Shown: one piece after another, positions 1-9,202 of the stretch
How positions within the stretch are numbered: position 1 is the stretch's first letter
How the letters are laid out: each line of letters begins with the position of its first letter
From: Tetramitus jugosus
Lineage: Eukaryota > Heterolobosea > Eutetramitea > Acrasida > Vahlkampfiidae
Assembly: GCA_937625935.1 (NCBI GenBank)
Contig: OW569385.1
Span: 62,001 to 126,000 of the forward strand
DNA: 64,000 nt
Reading direction: 5' to 3'
Made by a program: the position numbers and the translations under genes
The notes under the pieces: model-generated
Told to the model about the DNA's origin: nothing
The model's database searches: none
What the model saw: the letters and a program-made list of their open reading frames with translations, nothing else

Positions 1-512
1 TCTTTCATGAGAAACAGAATCGCTCTGTTTCACTCTTTCGAAGGGAAGAATGACCCGCGTAGCATAGGTCAAGATTCTGTTCCGAGCATCCAATGAATCA
101 AAAAAAAGATGCGACAACAGACACGGATTCGATGGTGAATCAATGAAGGTCATTCGTCGATAAGCTTAACTGCAACGAGAGCGATGAATACTTCCAGATT
201 CAATTTGGTGGAAGCAAAAATGTTCATCTGTTGTAATGTTGATCTCCGACAAGAATCGGCGAAATTATCTCCAAAGAGAACAACTTCATGCCCTATTCGG
301 GAAGTCATCCTTTACGGATAACATTTTGCTCTGAATTGTGAATCGTCAATCATTGTATTGAATGTGTGAGCCCTTGAATCCTCCCTACATAAAGGATGAC
401 AGGGAACTCTGGCTCTCTCTCAACAACAACCACAAACACAAAGAATACCAACCATAACAACAAGTACACTGAGATCTTCTCACTTTTAGGACAACACAAG
501 AGAATTTTAACA
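1..512. other. Intergenic, left edge and 5' flank of first gene
   Basis: I see no convincing gene here. The last about 120 bases, rich in CAACAA and CTCTCT, look like promoter or 5' UTR of the gene starting at 513. An in-frame ATG at 396 would add 39 Thr/Asn-rich residues, which do not look like a targeting sequence. Confidence 0.5.
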
Positions 513-1082
513 ATGAACAGTTCACTACTCAGAATTTCAGCCAAGAGACTGCTCAATAACTCCAAGGGCTTAAATAAGGTTCAATTCCTTGCTGCATCGT
601 CCTGCTCTAGCATGATGAACACGAACCTTTCCAAGAATTGCTTCCAGTTGACTCAACCTCAATTCAGAATGGTTGCTTCGGACAAGAAGGCTGCTAACCC
701 TGGATACCTCGATGGACTCGTCGGTGAATACGAAGATCCAAACTACAAGCTCGATATCAAGACAGAAGAGTGGAGAGAGGGACAATGGTTCTATTTCTTC
801 TCAGATTTTGGTGTGTGGATTCTATTGGTTCCAACGTGCATAGCCATTGCTGCTTCAGCAGCTTCGTTGATGTGGTACACATTGTTCGATCCAACGAACC
901 AAGTCCTTAGATTCAATCCTCATCCTGAATTGGCCATCAAGAACGGTTTGGATCTCTATCAAGTGAGGAGTCCACTGTTGGCTTGGCAATATGAATTTGG
1001 TTTGCACCATGACAGAAAGATGCACTTTTATCATGAGATTGAAGATGCTATTGAGAGAAAGAAGAAGCTTGCCAGCTTGTAA
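513..1082 (+). CDS. Small mitochondrial inner-membrane-type protein
   Basis: This 189-residue protein is not recognised by family. I chose the ATG at 513 because the protein then begins MNSSLLRISAKRLLNNSKG, a basic, hydroxylated, acid-poor stretch typical of a mitochondrial presequence; the in-frame ATG at 396 would bury it. One strong transmembrane segment (about residues 95-120, around WILLVPTCIAIAASAA) is followed by a hydrophilic tail with a Lys-rich C terminus (ERKKKLASL). Size and layout suit an accessory respiratory-chain or other inner-membrane subunit, but that is inference. The nearest downstream feature is tRNA-Phe on the other strand. Confidence 0.75.
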   Translation: MNSSLLRISAKRLLNNSKGLNKVQFLAASSCSSMMNTNLSKNCFQLTQPQFRMVASDKKAANPGYLDGLVGEYEDPNYKLDIKTEEWREGQWFYFFSDFGVWILLVPTCIAIAASAASLMWYTLFDPTNQVLRFNPHPELAIKNGLDLYQVRSPLLAWQYEFGLHHDRKMHFYHEIEDAIERKKKLASL

Positions 1083-1408
1083 AGTGCAGTTGACGAACAA
1101 TAGAATCTAAGTGTTCATCAACAAAAAAATCAGGGAAGTACTCCCTCTGCAACAATGTAAATAAACTAGCTAAATTGATGAACTTGAAGAGTATTATCGA
1201 ACAAGGACCACTAACGCTGAAGAATGATGAATTACAAGCAAAGATTGAGAAACATTCACACGTGCTCCGATACTCAGCAGATGACATAGAGAAGGAAAAG
1301 GAAGATTTTGCACATAAGAATGAAGATACGTCAGATCTCTCTAGTTCAGCGCCTACTACCTCATTGCCAATAAGGATTATAAAGTCGTGCTGCAAGTACA
1401 CAAAAGGT
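1083..1408. other. Intergenic with short plus-strand ORF
   Basis: This is the 3' flank of the first gene. A plus-strand reading frame from the ATG at 1178 runs into the tRNA-Phe gene and stops inside it at 1441, so I do not call it a gene. Nothing else was seen. Confidence 0.4.
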
Positions 1409-1481
1409 TGCCGAAAGCGTGGATCGAACACGCGACCTTAAGATCTTCAGTCTCACGCTCTCCCAACTGAGCTATTTCGGC
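1409..1481 (-). tRNA. tRNA-Phe (GAA)
   Basis: The minus strand folds as a complete cloverleaf. The acceptor GCCGAAA pairs with TTTCGGC and the discriminator is A. The A box contains TAGCTCAGTTGG and the T loop contains GTTCGATCC. The anticodon stem TGAGA/TCTTA encloses loop CTGAAGA, giving anticodon GAA. There is no intron, and the length is 73 nt. Confidence 0.96.
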
Positions 1482-1774
1482 CTTCTTGTTGTATTAATTT
1501 ACTATTTTAGGGGTATTGTAAATTTATCCAAAATTTTCAGTCTGTCGTCCTGGGCGAATGTCTTTCGACCTTAGGAGCCATCTATAAGTATCTGAGCAAA
1601 CACTGATGAGGTGTACTTACCACCGCTTAGGACTTATAAGATTTGTTACCACCATCATTAAAATTAAGATACGTTTAAAGCTACAATCTCGGCTCCAGAT
1701 GGCCTGAAAAACACTGCGCCACCATTAGAGAAAGTCGTACATAAACAGGAAATAATCAATAATCAACAAAGTCT
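1482..1774. other. Intergenic
   Basis: This AT-rich stretch lies between tRNA-Phe and the 3' end of the secreted-protein gene. I see no supported gene or RNA. Confidence 0.5.
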
Positions 1775-2740
1775 TTACAATGTATCAAACAAACAAAGAG
1801 CCACCTTTGGGAGAGATGGTGTCACAGTGTATTCACCACTCTTCAAGTCCACTCTTGCAATATGAGATGTTGGTGGGGAATCAGTAGAAGAAACAGATGC
1901 ATAATAGATTCCGTTATTCAAGTCAATGTAAGCACCACCATTGACATTCTTTTTGCCAGTAAATGTCACAACAGATCTGGACACTGTTCCCGTGTTTCGG
2001 TCGAGCTCAACCAAGGCAGTCGTTTCTCCCCTATCTGAAGTGACGGTGGCATACAAGCGACCAGTGATGACTCCCATACTGGTTATTTCCTGGCTAACGA
2101 CCTTTCTACTCAGAATGGTTCCCTTGATGGCATCGAGCTTGATCCATTCATTTCCATTGGGACCTCGAGCAAAGAAATAAATGATACCCTTCTTGTCACA
2201 ATAGGCAGACACACCTCTCACGGGAACAGTTTCAGGAATCGTTGCTACAGTAGTGTACTTTGATCCACTAGGTGAAGAGGGATCGAAACGAATCAACACG
2301 GACTGATAGTCCATGGTTCGATTATTGACTTGCCACAGAATCGCATAGAGAACGCTCTGCACTTGATCAAACTCCACACTCAGGATACTCAAATCACGGA
2401 ATGACCAAGTCTCAAACAAGCTACCACTCTGAGCATCAATCGTATGAATGACATGATGCAACGGAGAAGACGAAGTCTGGTTCTTGGCAACAACGTACAA
2501 GAGCTTTGAATAACCATCGACAGTGCATGCACCTGGAGTAATGGTACCCATGAGTCTATAGTCACCATAGGACTTTAATGGCTTGAATGTACCTTGATTG
2601 ACATCTACTTGGTCAAACTCGTAACCAGTGGTCAAATCCAAGTTGGAAGCAACAGCTCTGGGAGTGCCACCGCAAACAGTAGAGACGATAAATAGGCAGC
2701 ACAACAAAAGGAATAGGAGGGACAGAGAATGTGGATTCAT
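1775..2740 (-). CDS. Secreted protein, possible beta-propeller
   Basis: This is a 321-residue protein of unknown function. The N terminus (residues 1-24) is a clear signal peptide: a short polar start, then the core LSLLFLLLCCLFIVST and a small-residue cleavage region before GGTPRA. The rest is a run of short beta-strand-like blocks with repeated turns such as VDGYSKLLYVVAK, IDAQSGSLFETW and VDLKSGEYTV, which suggests a propeller or related all-beta fold, though no blade signature is clear enough to name a family. N-glycosylation sequons (NQT, NRT) support secretion. It is divergent from the large receptor gene to its right across about 0.4 kb. Start ATG at 2740. Confidence 0.8.
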   Translation of the reverse strand: MNPHSLSLLFLLLCCLFIVSTVCGGTPRAVASNLDLTTGYEFDQVDVNQGTFKPLKSYGDYRLMGTITPGACTVDGYSKLLYVVAKNQTSSSPLHHVIHTIDAQSGSLFETWSFRDLSILSVEFDQVQSVLYAILWQVNNRTMDYQSVLIRFDPSSPSGSKYTTVATIPETVPVRGVSAYCDKKGIIYFFARGPNGNEWIKLDAIKGTILSRKVVSQEITSMGVITGRLYATVTSDRGETTALVELDRNTGTVSRSVVTFTGKKNVNGGAYIDLNNGIYYASVSSTDSPPTSHIARVDLKSGEYTVTPSLPKVALCLFDTL

Positions 2741-3148
2741 ACTTGTGTGATGGTAATGCTTGTGTTAAGATCTTTTAGTATGTCTTTTGATGTTGTTGAC
2801 TACTGCTTATTTTTGGAATGACCTTATCCAGTGAAGAAGCTTTCCGGATCTTGGAAACTTCTATTGGAAGAACTCGGGATATCATGATCAAAAAAACATC
2901 AATCGATTTTCCCGGTTTGACATTTGACAAGCGCTCTTGGTTCGTGATGGGTGAGATTGGCATTGAAAAAACTTAGTTGCAACTTCTTCTTCGCTTCCGA
3001 AGTTGCAAAGTTCCCTATCCGGCCCTTTCCTTTGGTATCCATCATCCTCAACTTTCTCCACCAGAACACCCCAAAACTTGTTTGTTGCGAGGTAAAAAAC
3101 AAAGTCATTCAATTTGAAAAGCAATTTGGTGGTGCGAAAAAGAGAGAG
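2741..3148. other. Divergent intergenic region
   Basis: This region separates the secreted-protein gene (leftward) from the receptor gene (rightward) and must hold both promoters. The receptor reading frame stays open upstream to about 2951 without an earlier in-frame ATG. No other gene is supported. Confidence 0.5.
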
Positions 3149-6100
3149 ATGTTGAAAGTGATAAGAAAAAAGAAACTTTCGCCATTCACATTTCTTCTGC
3201 TGCTCCTACTGCAGTTACTTTCACTCACATCCAGCAAAGCCATTGTCACATCCATTTGTGACAACATTTTGAACAATGCGACATTTCTTCTGGGACCAGT
3301 TACACTGTTGGCGTCATGTACATTTGAGATCTCGTCATCTGTCTCCCTTAATTATCCACTCATTATCCAACCAGGTGTCACCATAAAGTTCAATGCCAAC
3401 TCGGAAATTGTAGTCAACGAGGGTGGTTGGATTGAAGCACGTGGAAATGCTCAACAACCCATTATTTTTCAGTTGATGAGTGGTGAGACCACGAATGGAA
3501 TTTGGTTTTCAGAGAATAGTCTGGGAACAGGTGTAAATGACTTGGGTGAGAATCATGTGCCGAGAACAGATCGATTCACATATGTGAATGGCACAGTGTT
3601 CGAACATGTGATTTTCAAGGATTTTAATAATGAGATGAATCGGATGATACTTTCCGAGTCGTCTCTCATGATGAATCATGTTCAGTTTGTGAATATGAGA
3701 GTGGGATACGTTATTGATTTTTCTAATGAACAATTATATGTCAATAATTGTACGTTTGATGGGTTGGATGCTGGATCGGCCATTCGTGTGAGTGGCACTG
3801 TAAACGTGCCGTCCTCCTACTTGTTTGGTAATCAATTTTTGAACATTAGAGATTCGCCTGCAGTGTACTATGATAGTTTTGTGGAAGGTAACCATGTCAT
3901 TGCTGACAATGTGTTCCAAAGGTGTAAATCCGCAATTGACGCCAATGATGTGAAGTTTAATTCGTTGTTGATTGATCATAATCAATTTGATGATATTAGT
4001 AACCAAGGATTAAATCTGTACATTAATGCAATGAACGGTGTTTATAATAGCAGAGTACAGGTGTCGAGTAACACTTTCTTTAACGTTTCGAATGCAGTCA
4101 TTTTCAAGAAGGGCAATATCTTGGAAGAGTTCTACATATTGGATAATTCGTTTGAGAGTTGTTATGGCGAACATGTTTTGGATCATGGATATTCTGATGT
4201 ACCTGATGCGTCTGGTTATACGACTCAAATCAAAAGCAATTCTTTCATATCTTGCACGACAAATGGCTACGTGGTACGTCTCGGGTTAGCGGATCGTGTG
4301 AGTACAAGTAGTTACTTTGCCATTCCAAGCCAATTCAGATTCAATCGTTTCACGGGCAATAATGTACCTCATGCGGGACAACTACAAGTCGTTGGATCGG
4401 AAATGTTGATCAATCACAACTCCTTTGAAGGCAAAGACACTGGTTTTTTCATCTCCTATGAACTTGATGCAAATACATCGGGATTGGGTTTGTCTGCTCA
4501 GTACAATTATTATGGAACGATGGATGCACAGGAAGTTTTACAAAAACTCAATCAATCAGAGTCGTTCAATCAGAGCACTATTCTCTTCAGTCCTTTTAGG
4601 GCCAGTGACAGTGAATCTGCAAGTCTGATCGAGTATCCATACTTTTCATCGGAAGTACAAAAGTCTATTCTGTCCTGTGAGAATATACAAGCCCTAAACT
4701 CGCACGCAGCGGCTGGTTATTACGATCTCTATCTGACCTGTACCGAAAAGGTTAAAGTGTATTGTCAATTTGGAGACAATGTTTGGACTACTGTTCAAAG
4801 AAGATTGGATATGACAACTGTTGATTTTAATTTAGATTTAGCGTCATATGTGAATGGATTTGGGTCTTTTGATGGATTTTGGTTGGGATTGAACAACTTT
4901 TATACCCTCCTCAAAGATCAGCAATTTTATATGGAGATTGCTGTTGTTGATAAACAAAATGGTCAACTGGTATCTACTTATTCAATGCTAACATTGAAGA
5001 GCGCTGATGAAGACTACCAAATTTCATTTGGAGAATCATCGGGTTCAGAATTGTGGATAAATGCTGGTGACGTGTTTCAAACAGCATGGTGGGGTGAAAA
5101 GAGCTTGAACAACAACTCGGATAACAATTTGGCCACCGAGGTGAGAGTACGACACTTGACAGGATCTACTCCTCCTGTTACCTGTCAGAATAATTCGATC
5201 GCTGAGGTCGATTTCTCTGTTTCTAGAACTTATAGTTGTCAACTTGTGAACAACTTTGCGGTTGTATCCAGTGGTAGCCCGTTGGATAGTACCGTGCAGT
5301 TCAAGTGGAATCTAGTCCCCAAAAATGCTTCAACCATCATTGATCTGAATTTGTTGGGTTATATAGACCTTCAGAATGGACAAACACTTCAACTTGACTT
5401 CTCAGATCTACCCTTGCATGAAACATATGTAGTCACTGGTATCATTCAGGGTACAGAAGGAGGAACTAAAGCCTATACAATGGAATACTTCAACGGATTT
5501 TCAGATCCGTATCTTGTGTTCGATGATGATGGGTCCAACTTCTTCATCAGACGATCTCAAGATCTTTCATTCACTTTCACAGTGATGGATGTGGATACTT
5601 GTTTTGCGAATGTTGAGCGGGAGTGCGAGTTGACAATGGATAGTGTGACATATAGAACGACATCTGCAAATGATTCTGTATCATTCTTTGTTCCTCGGTT
5701 ATCCTTGTATCCAAACAGTGGTTCGACCGATTTCTATGAGGGACAGTTAAAGTGTATTGTGAACGGCACAAACTACTTGTTTGAGATCAAAGACACGATT
5801 AGAGTTCAAGTGTACGACGATAAGCCAGTAATCATTATTTCAGGAGCAAATCGATTGTTTGCTTCTGGTTCAACTGCAGTCGTCAATGCTTCACTCACAT
5901 ATGATCCACAGAGAGATTCCAAGAATCCAACTGTACCATTGTTCGTCTGGGAATGTACCTTGTGCTCACAGAAAAGTAGAAACTCATCCTCTCCGTTTCT
6001 ACACTTGGCAGAAAGCGATGGTACCTATGAAGTCTGCCTAACCTATTATCCAGACAAGAATGACTTTGGTCGGTCGTCGTTGAAAAAGTTCACAATCTCC

Positions 6101-9100
6101 TTCGTAACAGCAGGTACTCCTTTGATCTACATCAAAAACCAACTGCCTGACATCCTCAATACTCAGAAGAAGATTGTAATTGAACCTGCATGTGATACTG
6201 CCATTACGAGAGGTTACTTGTTCAGATGGCGCTATGATGCAGTCTCAACAGAATGGAGACTTTTGCCAAAGAGTCTTGTCCTCAAGGAAAACACTTTGAA
6301 TAGCTCCAGCAATTATGTTTTCACTCTTGAAGTGAAAAATATTCAATCAGATAGGGTGGTATCCCTGTCATTATTTGGTCAGACATCAACTGCCCCTATG
6401 ATTGCTGATGTAGATGTCTTACAAGATGGTTATGCTGTAGTTTCAAAGTTCGTATTCTCAGTGCCAACTCTGGTTGCAGATTGGAGTTCCTTCCCCTTAC
6501 AATATGTTGTCTCGTACTATGATCCTTCATTAGGAGAGAAAGTAGTTGTTCGAACGACGTCTAACAGTCGTATAACGACTACTTTGCCAGCCGGATTCGG
6601 TGAACTTGAAATACTCGAACTATACTTCATCGCACAGGATTCGAATGGATACCAATCGGAGTCAATCAAGATGGAGCTCCAAGTCACTCAACCTCCTCGA
6701 TTTTCTTACATATTACTCATTCAAGAGATTGAGAGTATGTTGTTAGACATTGAGACGTTGCCCCTCGCGAAGACAAGAAACCTGTTCATATCCATCAGTT
6801 CCACGATTCAATCTCTTGTATTGTCTATCCCAGAGATTTACATCCCTAATTTGATCAATCTGGTTCAAAATTGTGTGAGAACTCTGTTGGACCGATGTAG
6901 AGTCGTACCTGGTTATTCCTCTTTGACTTTTGAGATGACTACGAATATATTGAATACGCTCACTTCGAGTATCAATCTGATGAATGAGGATGCCATTTCT
7001 TTGTCGTTCAACCTTGTTGATGTGCTGTTGAACAGTACAATCGATGAGTCAGGTGTCTTTTCAAGCGACCAACAAGCTCAGTTGGTGGGTCTTGTCATCT
7101 CAAACTTGTATGTTGCTTCGCAGCAAAGTAACAACACTGAAAAGGCTCTTCCCTACATTTATAGACTCTTGAGCAAGGTGGCTCACGGAAAGTACGTCTC
7201 TGACTATGAAACACTCATCTCCACCAATGCTTTTGGAATTATTGTGAAGAAGGATTATGGCATCTTCTTGGATAATCAAACATTTGCCAACAATGAGTCC
7301 ATGATTGCCTTGCCATCATTGTCCGATATTTTGGACTACTCTGGGGTGTACTCTACACACTTTGTTGCGTTCTCTCAAGCATCAAACCCGTATCGAAGAA
7401 ACTCTGAAACTACACAAAACATGGCCTCATCTGTCGTTACATTCAGAATTGTATCAGGTGATGATAAGGTTGCTCTGACTAATTTACAAGAACCAATCGA
7501 GATTATACTGAAGAGAGAAAATGTTTCAATTCGAAATGATAGTGACTTCCACTACGAGTGCCGGTACATTGAAGAAGACATCAACGACAACAGTGACTGG
7601 AACAATGCTGGATGTTGGTTGCACAACATCACCGATACAGAGGTGATCTGCCGATGCTCTCACACTACTAGTTTCTCCAGCTTTATTATCTATGATCCTA
7701 AGAGTCCAAACAAGTCTGCGCCTGGATTCTATGTGGCTCATATCGCTGTGAATTGTGTTATTCTTACCGTTGCTTTCACTTTGTTCATCATGTTGTTCGT
7801 TTATCGAAATGATCAGCCAATCAAGTCAAGATACATTGCACCACACCTTGGTCTAACTGCCATTATTCTCGAAACCATTCTCAACGGTATTGCCAGAAAT
7901 GCTCTGTTGCTCGCTACAACCAACTACAAGGCAATTAATGATTTGGCTTATGTTATCATGAGCATCGTGAACCCTATTGTTTTGGCTTCTCTATTTCTAT
8001 TCCTATGGCAACAATGGAGGTACTACTTCTTCAGAAATCTGTATGCCATCATGGGTGTGAAGAATGAGAGTAACAGGTGGAAGATGGTCATGTACAGAAT
8101 GATGACTTCAAAGATTGTGTTCATCTGTGCTCTGTTGAACATTCTTCTGTTCTCGGGAAGCTACTTTGTAGCCATTTCAATTGCTCAAGGGGCTAGTGGA
8201 ATGAAGAGCAACGTAGCAACTGCATTTAATGCCATTTCATATGTCACCATGTCAATAGCTATCGGAGTACTCATATTCTTCAGCTTTGTCATTGACTTCT
8301 TGCTATCACTTGTGAAAAGAGTTATGGAAATAATGAAAAGAGACAATATGAATCAAGAGGAGAAAGTGCAAGGCTCTATCCAACAATCATTTGGTTATTT
8401 CACATTGGATGATCCATTAGGCTTCCGATTGGAGAGTTTACTGATGATACTGGCCATGACACTGATGGTTGCTTCGTATTGCGTAGGCTTGAGTGATCGA
8501 TACGACAAGAATACGACTCCAAAGTCAGGTGCCAAGATTGCCGAGTTTATTCTTGATATCTTGTACATTATAACAAGAGTGTTCGTGTTTGGAGGATTCG
8601 CTATGGGTCTTCGTCATTTCCAACACAACAAATGGTCTGAATACCTTGCTGTTCAACACAAACAAGCCATCAGCTCAGAGTCTGCTGTCATGGTAGATAG
8701 CTCGGTTGAAGATTCTTTACTAGAACTATTGCGTGACGAAGTAGGTCTACGACTCTTCTCCCAATATACACGCAAAGAGTTTAGTTATGAGAATGTTCTC
8801 TTATTCCCACTGTTGGAGTCTTTCCTGAGAAACAATGAGAATATGAGTGAAGGCGAGCGTAGAGAGGAACTGGAGACAATCTACATGGATTTTATCAAAT
8901 CTGGTTGTCCAAACGAGGTGAACATTGATGGAAAAACGAGGAACAAAGTTACGAAAGCCCTATCGGGTAGACAAGTAACAGCTGACATTGGCTTCGATGT
9001 CGTGACATCATTGCGCAAGGAAATTTTGTGCTGCATGAGTGACACTTACAGTCGATTCATTGTCACTCCACAAGCCACACAACTCAGAAAACTAAAGGAG

Positions 9101-9142
9101 ATGGAGTCAGATGTTGAGAGGGATGGTGGTTTCGAGCTTTGA
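3149..9142 (+). CDS. Adhesion-GPCR-like receptor with C-terminal RGS domain
   Basis: This is a 1997-residue single-exon protein. The ATG at 3149 gives a signal peptide (MLKVIRKKK, then a Leu-rich core around FLLLLLLQLLSL). Residues about 50-480 look like a right-handed parallel beta-helix (repeated NxF/VxxC and solenoid-like turns), and about 880-1150 like PKD/REJ-type beta domains (for example YDPQRD...FVWEC). A GPS-like motif lies at about 1489-1515: CW at 1489, CRC at 1501 and HTTSF at 1505, matching the Cys-Trp-Cys-x-Cys and His-x-Thr pattern of GAIN/GPS sites. Seven hydrophobic helices follow (about 1527-1822). The cytoplasmic tail carries an RGS-like domain (about 1851-1975) with LFSQYTRKEFSYENVLLF. 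I infer a surface receptor, possibly self-cleaved, that can switch off its own G-alpha. The GPS, 7TM and RGS calls are firm from motifs; the ectodomain names are tentative. Confidence 0.88.
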   Translation: MLKVIRKKKLSPFTFLLLLLLQLLSLTSSKAIVTSICDNILNNATFLLGPVTLLASCTFEISSSVSLNYPLIIQPGVTIKFNANSEIVVNEGGWIEARGNAQQPIIFQLMSGETTNGIWFSENSLGTGVNDLGENHVPRTDRFTYVNGTVFEHVIFKDFNNEMNRMILSESSLMMNHVQFVNMRVGYVIDFSNEQLYVNNCTFDGLDAGSAIRVSGTVNVPSSYLFGNQFLNIRDSPAVYYDSFVEGNHVIADNVFQRCKSAIDANDVKFNSLLIDHNQFDDISNQGLNLYINAMNGVYNSRVQVSSNTFFNVSNAVIFKKGNILEEFYILDNSFESCYGEHVLDHGYSDVPDASGYTTQIKSNSFISCTTNGYVVRLGLADRVSTSSYFAIPSQFRFNRFTGNNVPHAGQLQVVGSEMLINHNSFEGKDTGFFISYELDANTSGLGLSAQYNYYGTMDAQEVLQKLNQSESFNQSTILFSPFRASDSESASLIEYPYFSSEVQKSILSCENIQALNSHAAAGYYDLYLTCTEKVKVYCQFGDNVWTTVQRRLDMTTVDFNLDLASYVNGFGSFDGFWLGLNNFYTLLKDQQFYMEIAVVDKQNGQLVSTYSMLTLKSADEDYQISFGESSGSELWINAGDVFQTAWWGEKSLNNNSDNNLATEVRVRHLTGSTPPVTCQNNSIAEVDFSVSRTYSCQLVNNFAVVSSGSPLDSTVQFKWNLVPKNASTIIDLNLLGYIDLQNGQTLQLDFSDLPLHETYVVTGIIQGTEGGTKAYTMEYFNGFSDPYLVFDDDGSNFFIRRSQDLSFTFTVMDVDTCFANVERECELTMDSVTYRTTSANDSVSFFVPRLSLYPNSGSTDFYEGQLKCIVNGTNYLFEIKDTIRVQVYDDKPVIIISGANRLFASGSTAVVNASLTYDPQRDSKNPTVPLFVWECTLCSQKSRNSSSPFLHLAESDGTYEVCLTYYPDKNDFGRSSLKKFTISFVTAGTPLIYIKNQLPDILNTQKKIVIEPACDTAITRGYLFRWRYDAVSTEWRLLPKSLVLKENTLNSSSNYVFTLEVKNIQSDRVVSLSLFGQTSTAPMIADVDVLQDGYAVVSKFVFSVPTLVADWSSFPLQYVVSYYDPSLGEKVVVRTTSNSRITTTLPAGFGELEILELYFIAQDSNGYQSESIKMELQVTQPPRFSYILLIQEIESMLLDIETLPLAKTRNLFISISSTIQSLVLSIPEIYIPNLINLVQNCVRTLLDRCRVVPGYSSLTFEMTTNILNTLTSSINLMNEDAISLSFNLVDVLLNSTIDESGVFSSDQQAQLVGLVISNLYVASQQSNNTEKALPYIYRLLSKVAHGKYVSDYETLISTNAFGIIVKKDYGIFLDNQTFANNESMIALPSLSDILDYSGVYSTHFVAFSQASNPYRRNSETTQNMASSVVTFRIVSGDDKVALTNLQEPIEIILKRENVSIRNDSDFHYECRYIEEDINDNSDWNNAGCWLHNITDTEVICRCSHTTSFSSFIIYDPKSPNKSAPGFYVAHIAVNCVILTVAFTLFIMLFVYRNDQPIKSRYIAPHLGLTAIILETILNGIARNALLLATTNYKAINDLAYVIMSIVNPIVLASLFLFLWQQWRYYFFRNLYAIMGVKNESNRWKMVMYRMMTSKIVFICALLNILLFSGSYFVAISIAQGASGMKSNVATAFNAISYVTMSIAIGVLIFFSFVIDFLLSLVKRVMEIMKRDNMNQEEKVQGSIQQSFGYFTLDDPLGFRLESLLMILAMTLMVASYCVGLSDRYDKNTTPKSGAKIAEFILDILYIITRVFVFGGFAMGLRHFQHNKWSEYLAVQHKQAISSESAVMVDSSVEDSLLELLRDEVGLRLFSQYTRKEFSYENVLLFPLLESFLRNNENMSEGERREELETIYMDFIKSGCPNEVNIDGKTRNKVTKALSGRQVTADIGFDVVTSLRKEILCCMSDTYSRFIVTPQATQLRKLKEMESDVERDGGFEL

Positions 9143-9202
9143 GCTGGCCCAGAAATAAGAACTCCAGTTTCAGCTCTCGAATAAAGAAAAGTCTGTATGA
9201 AA

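Noticed and set aside
1178-1441. Plus-strand 87-codon ORF before tRNA-Phe
   Set aside because: It runs into the tRNA gene and stops inside it; no recognised domain.
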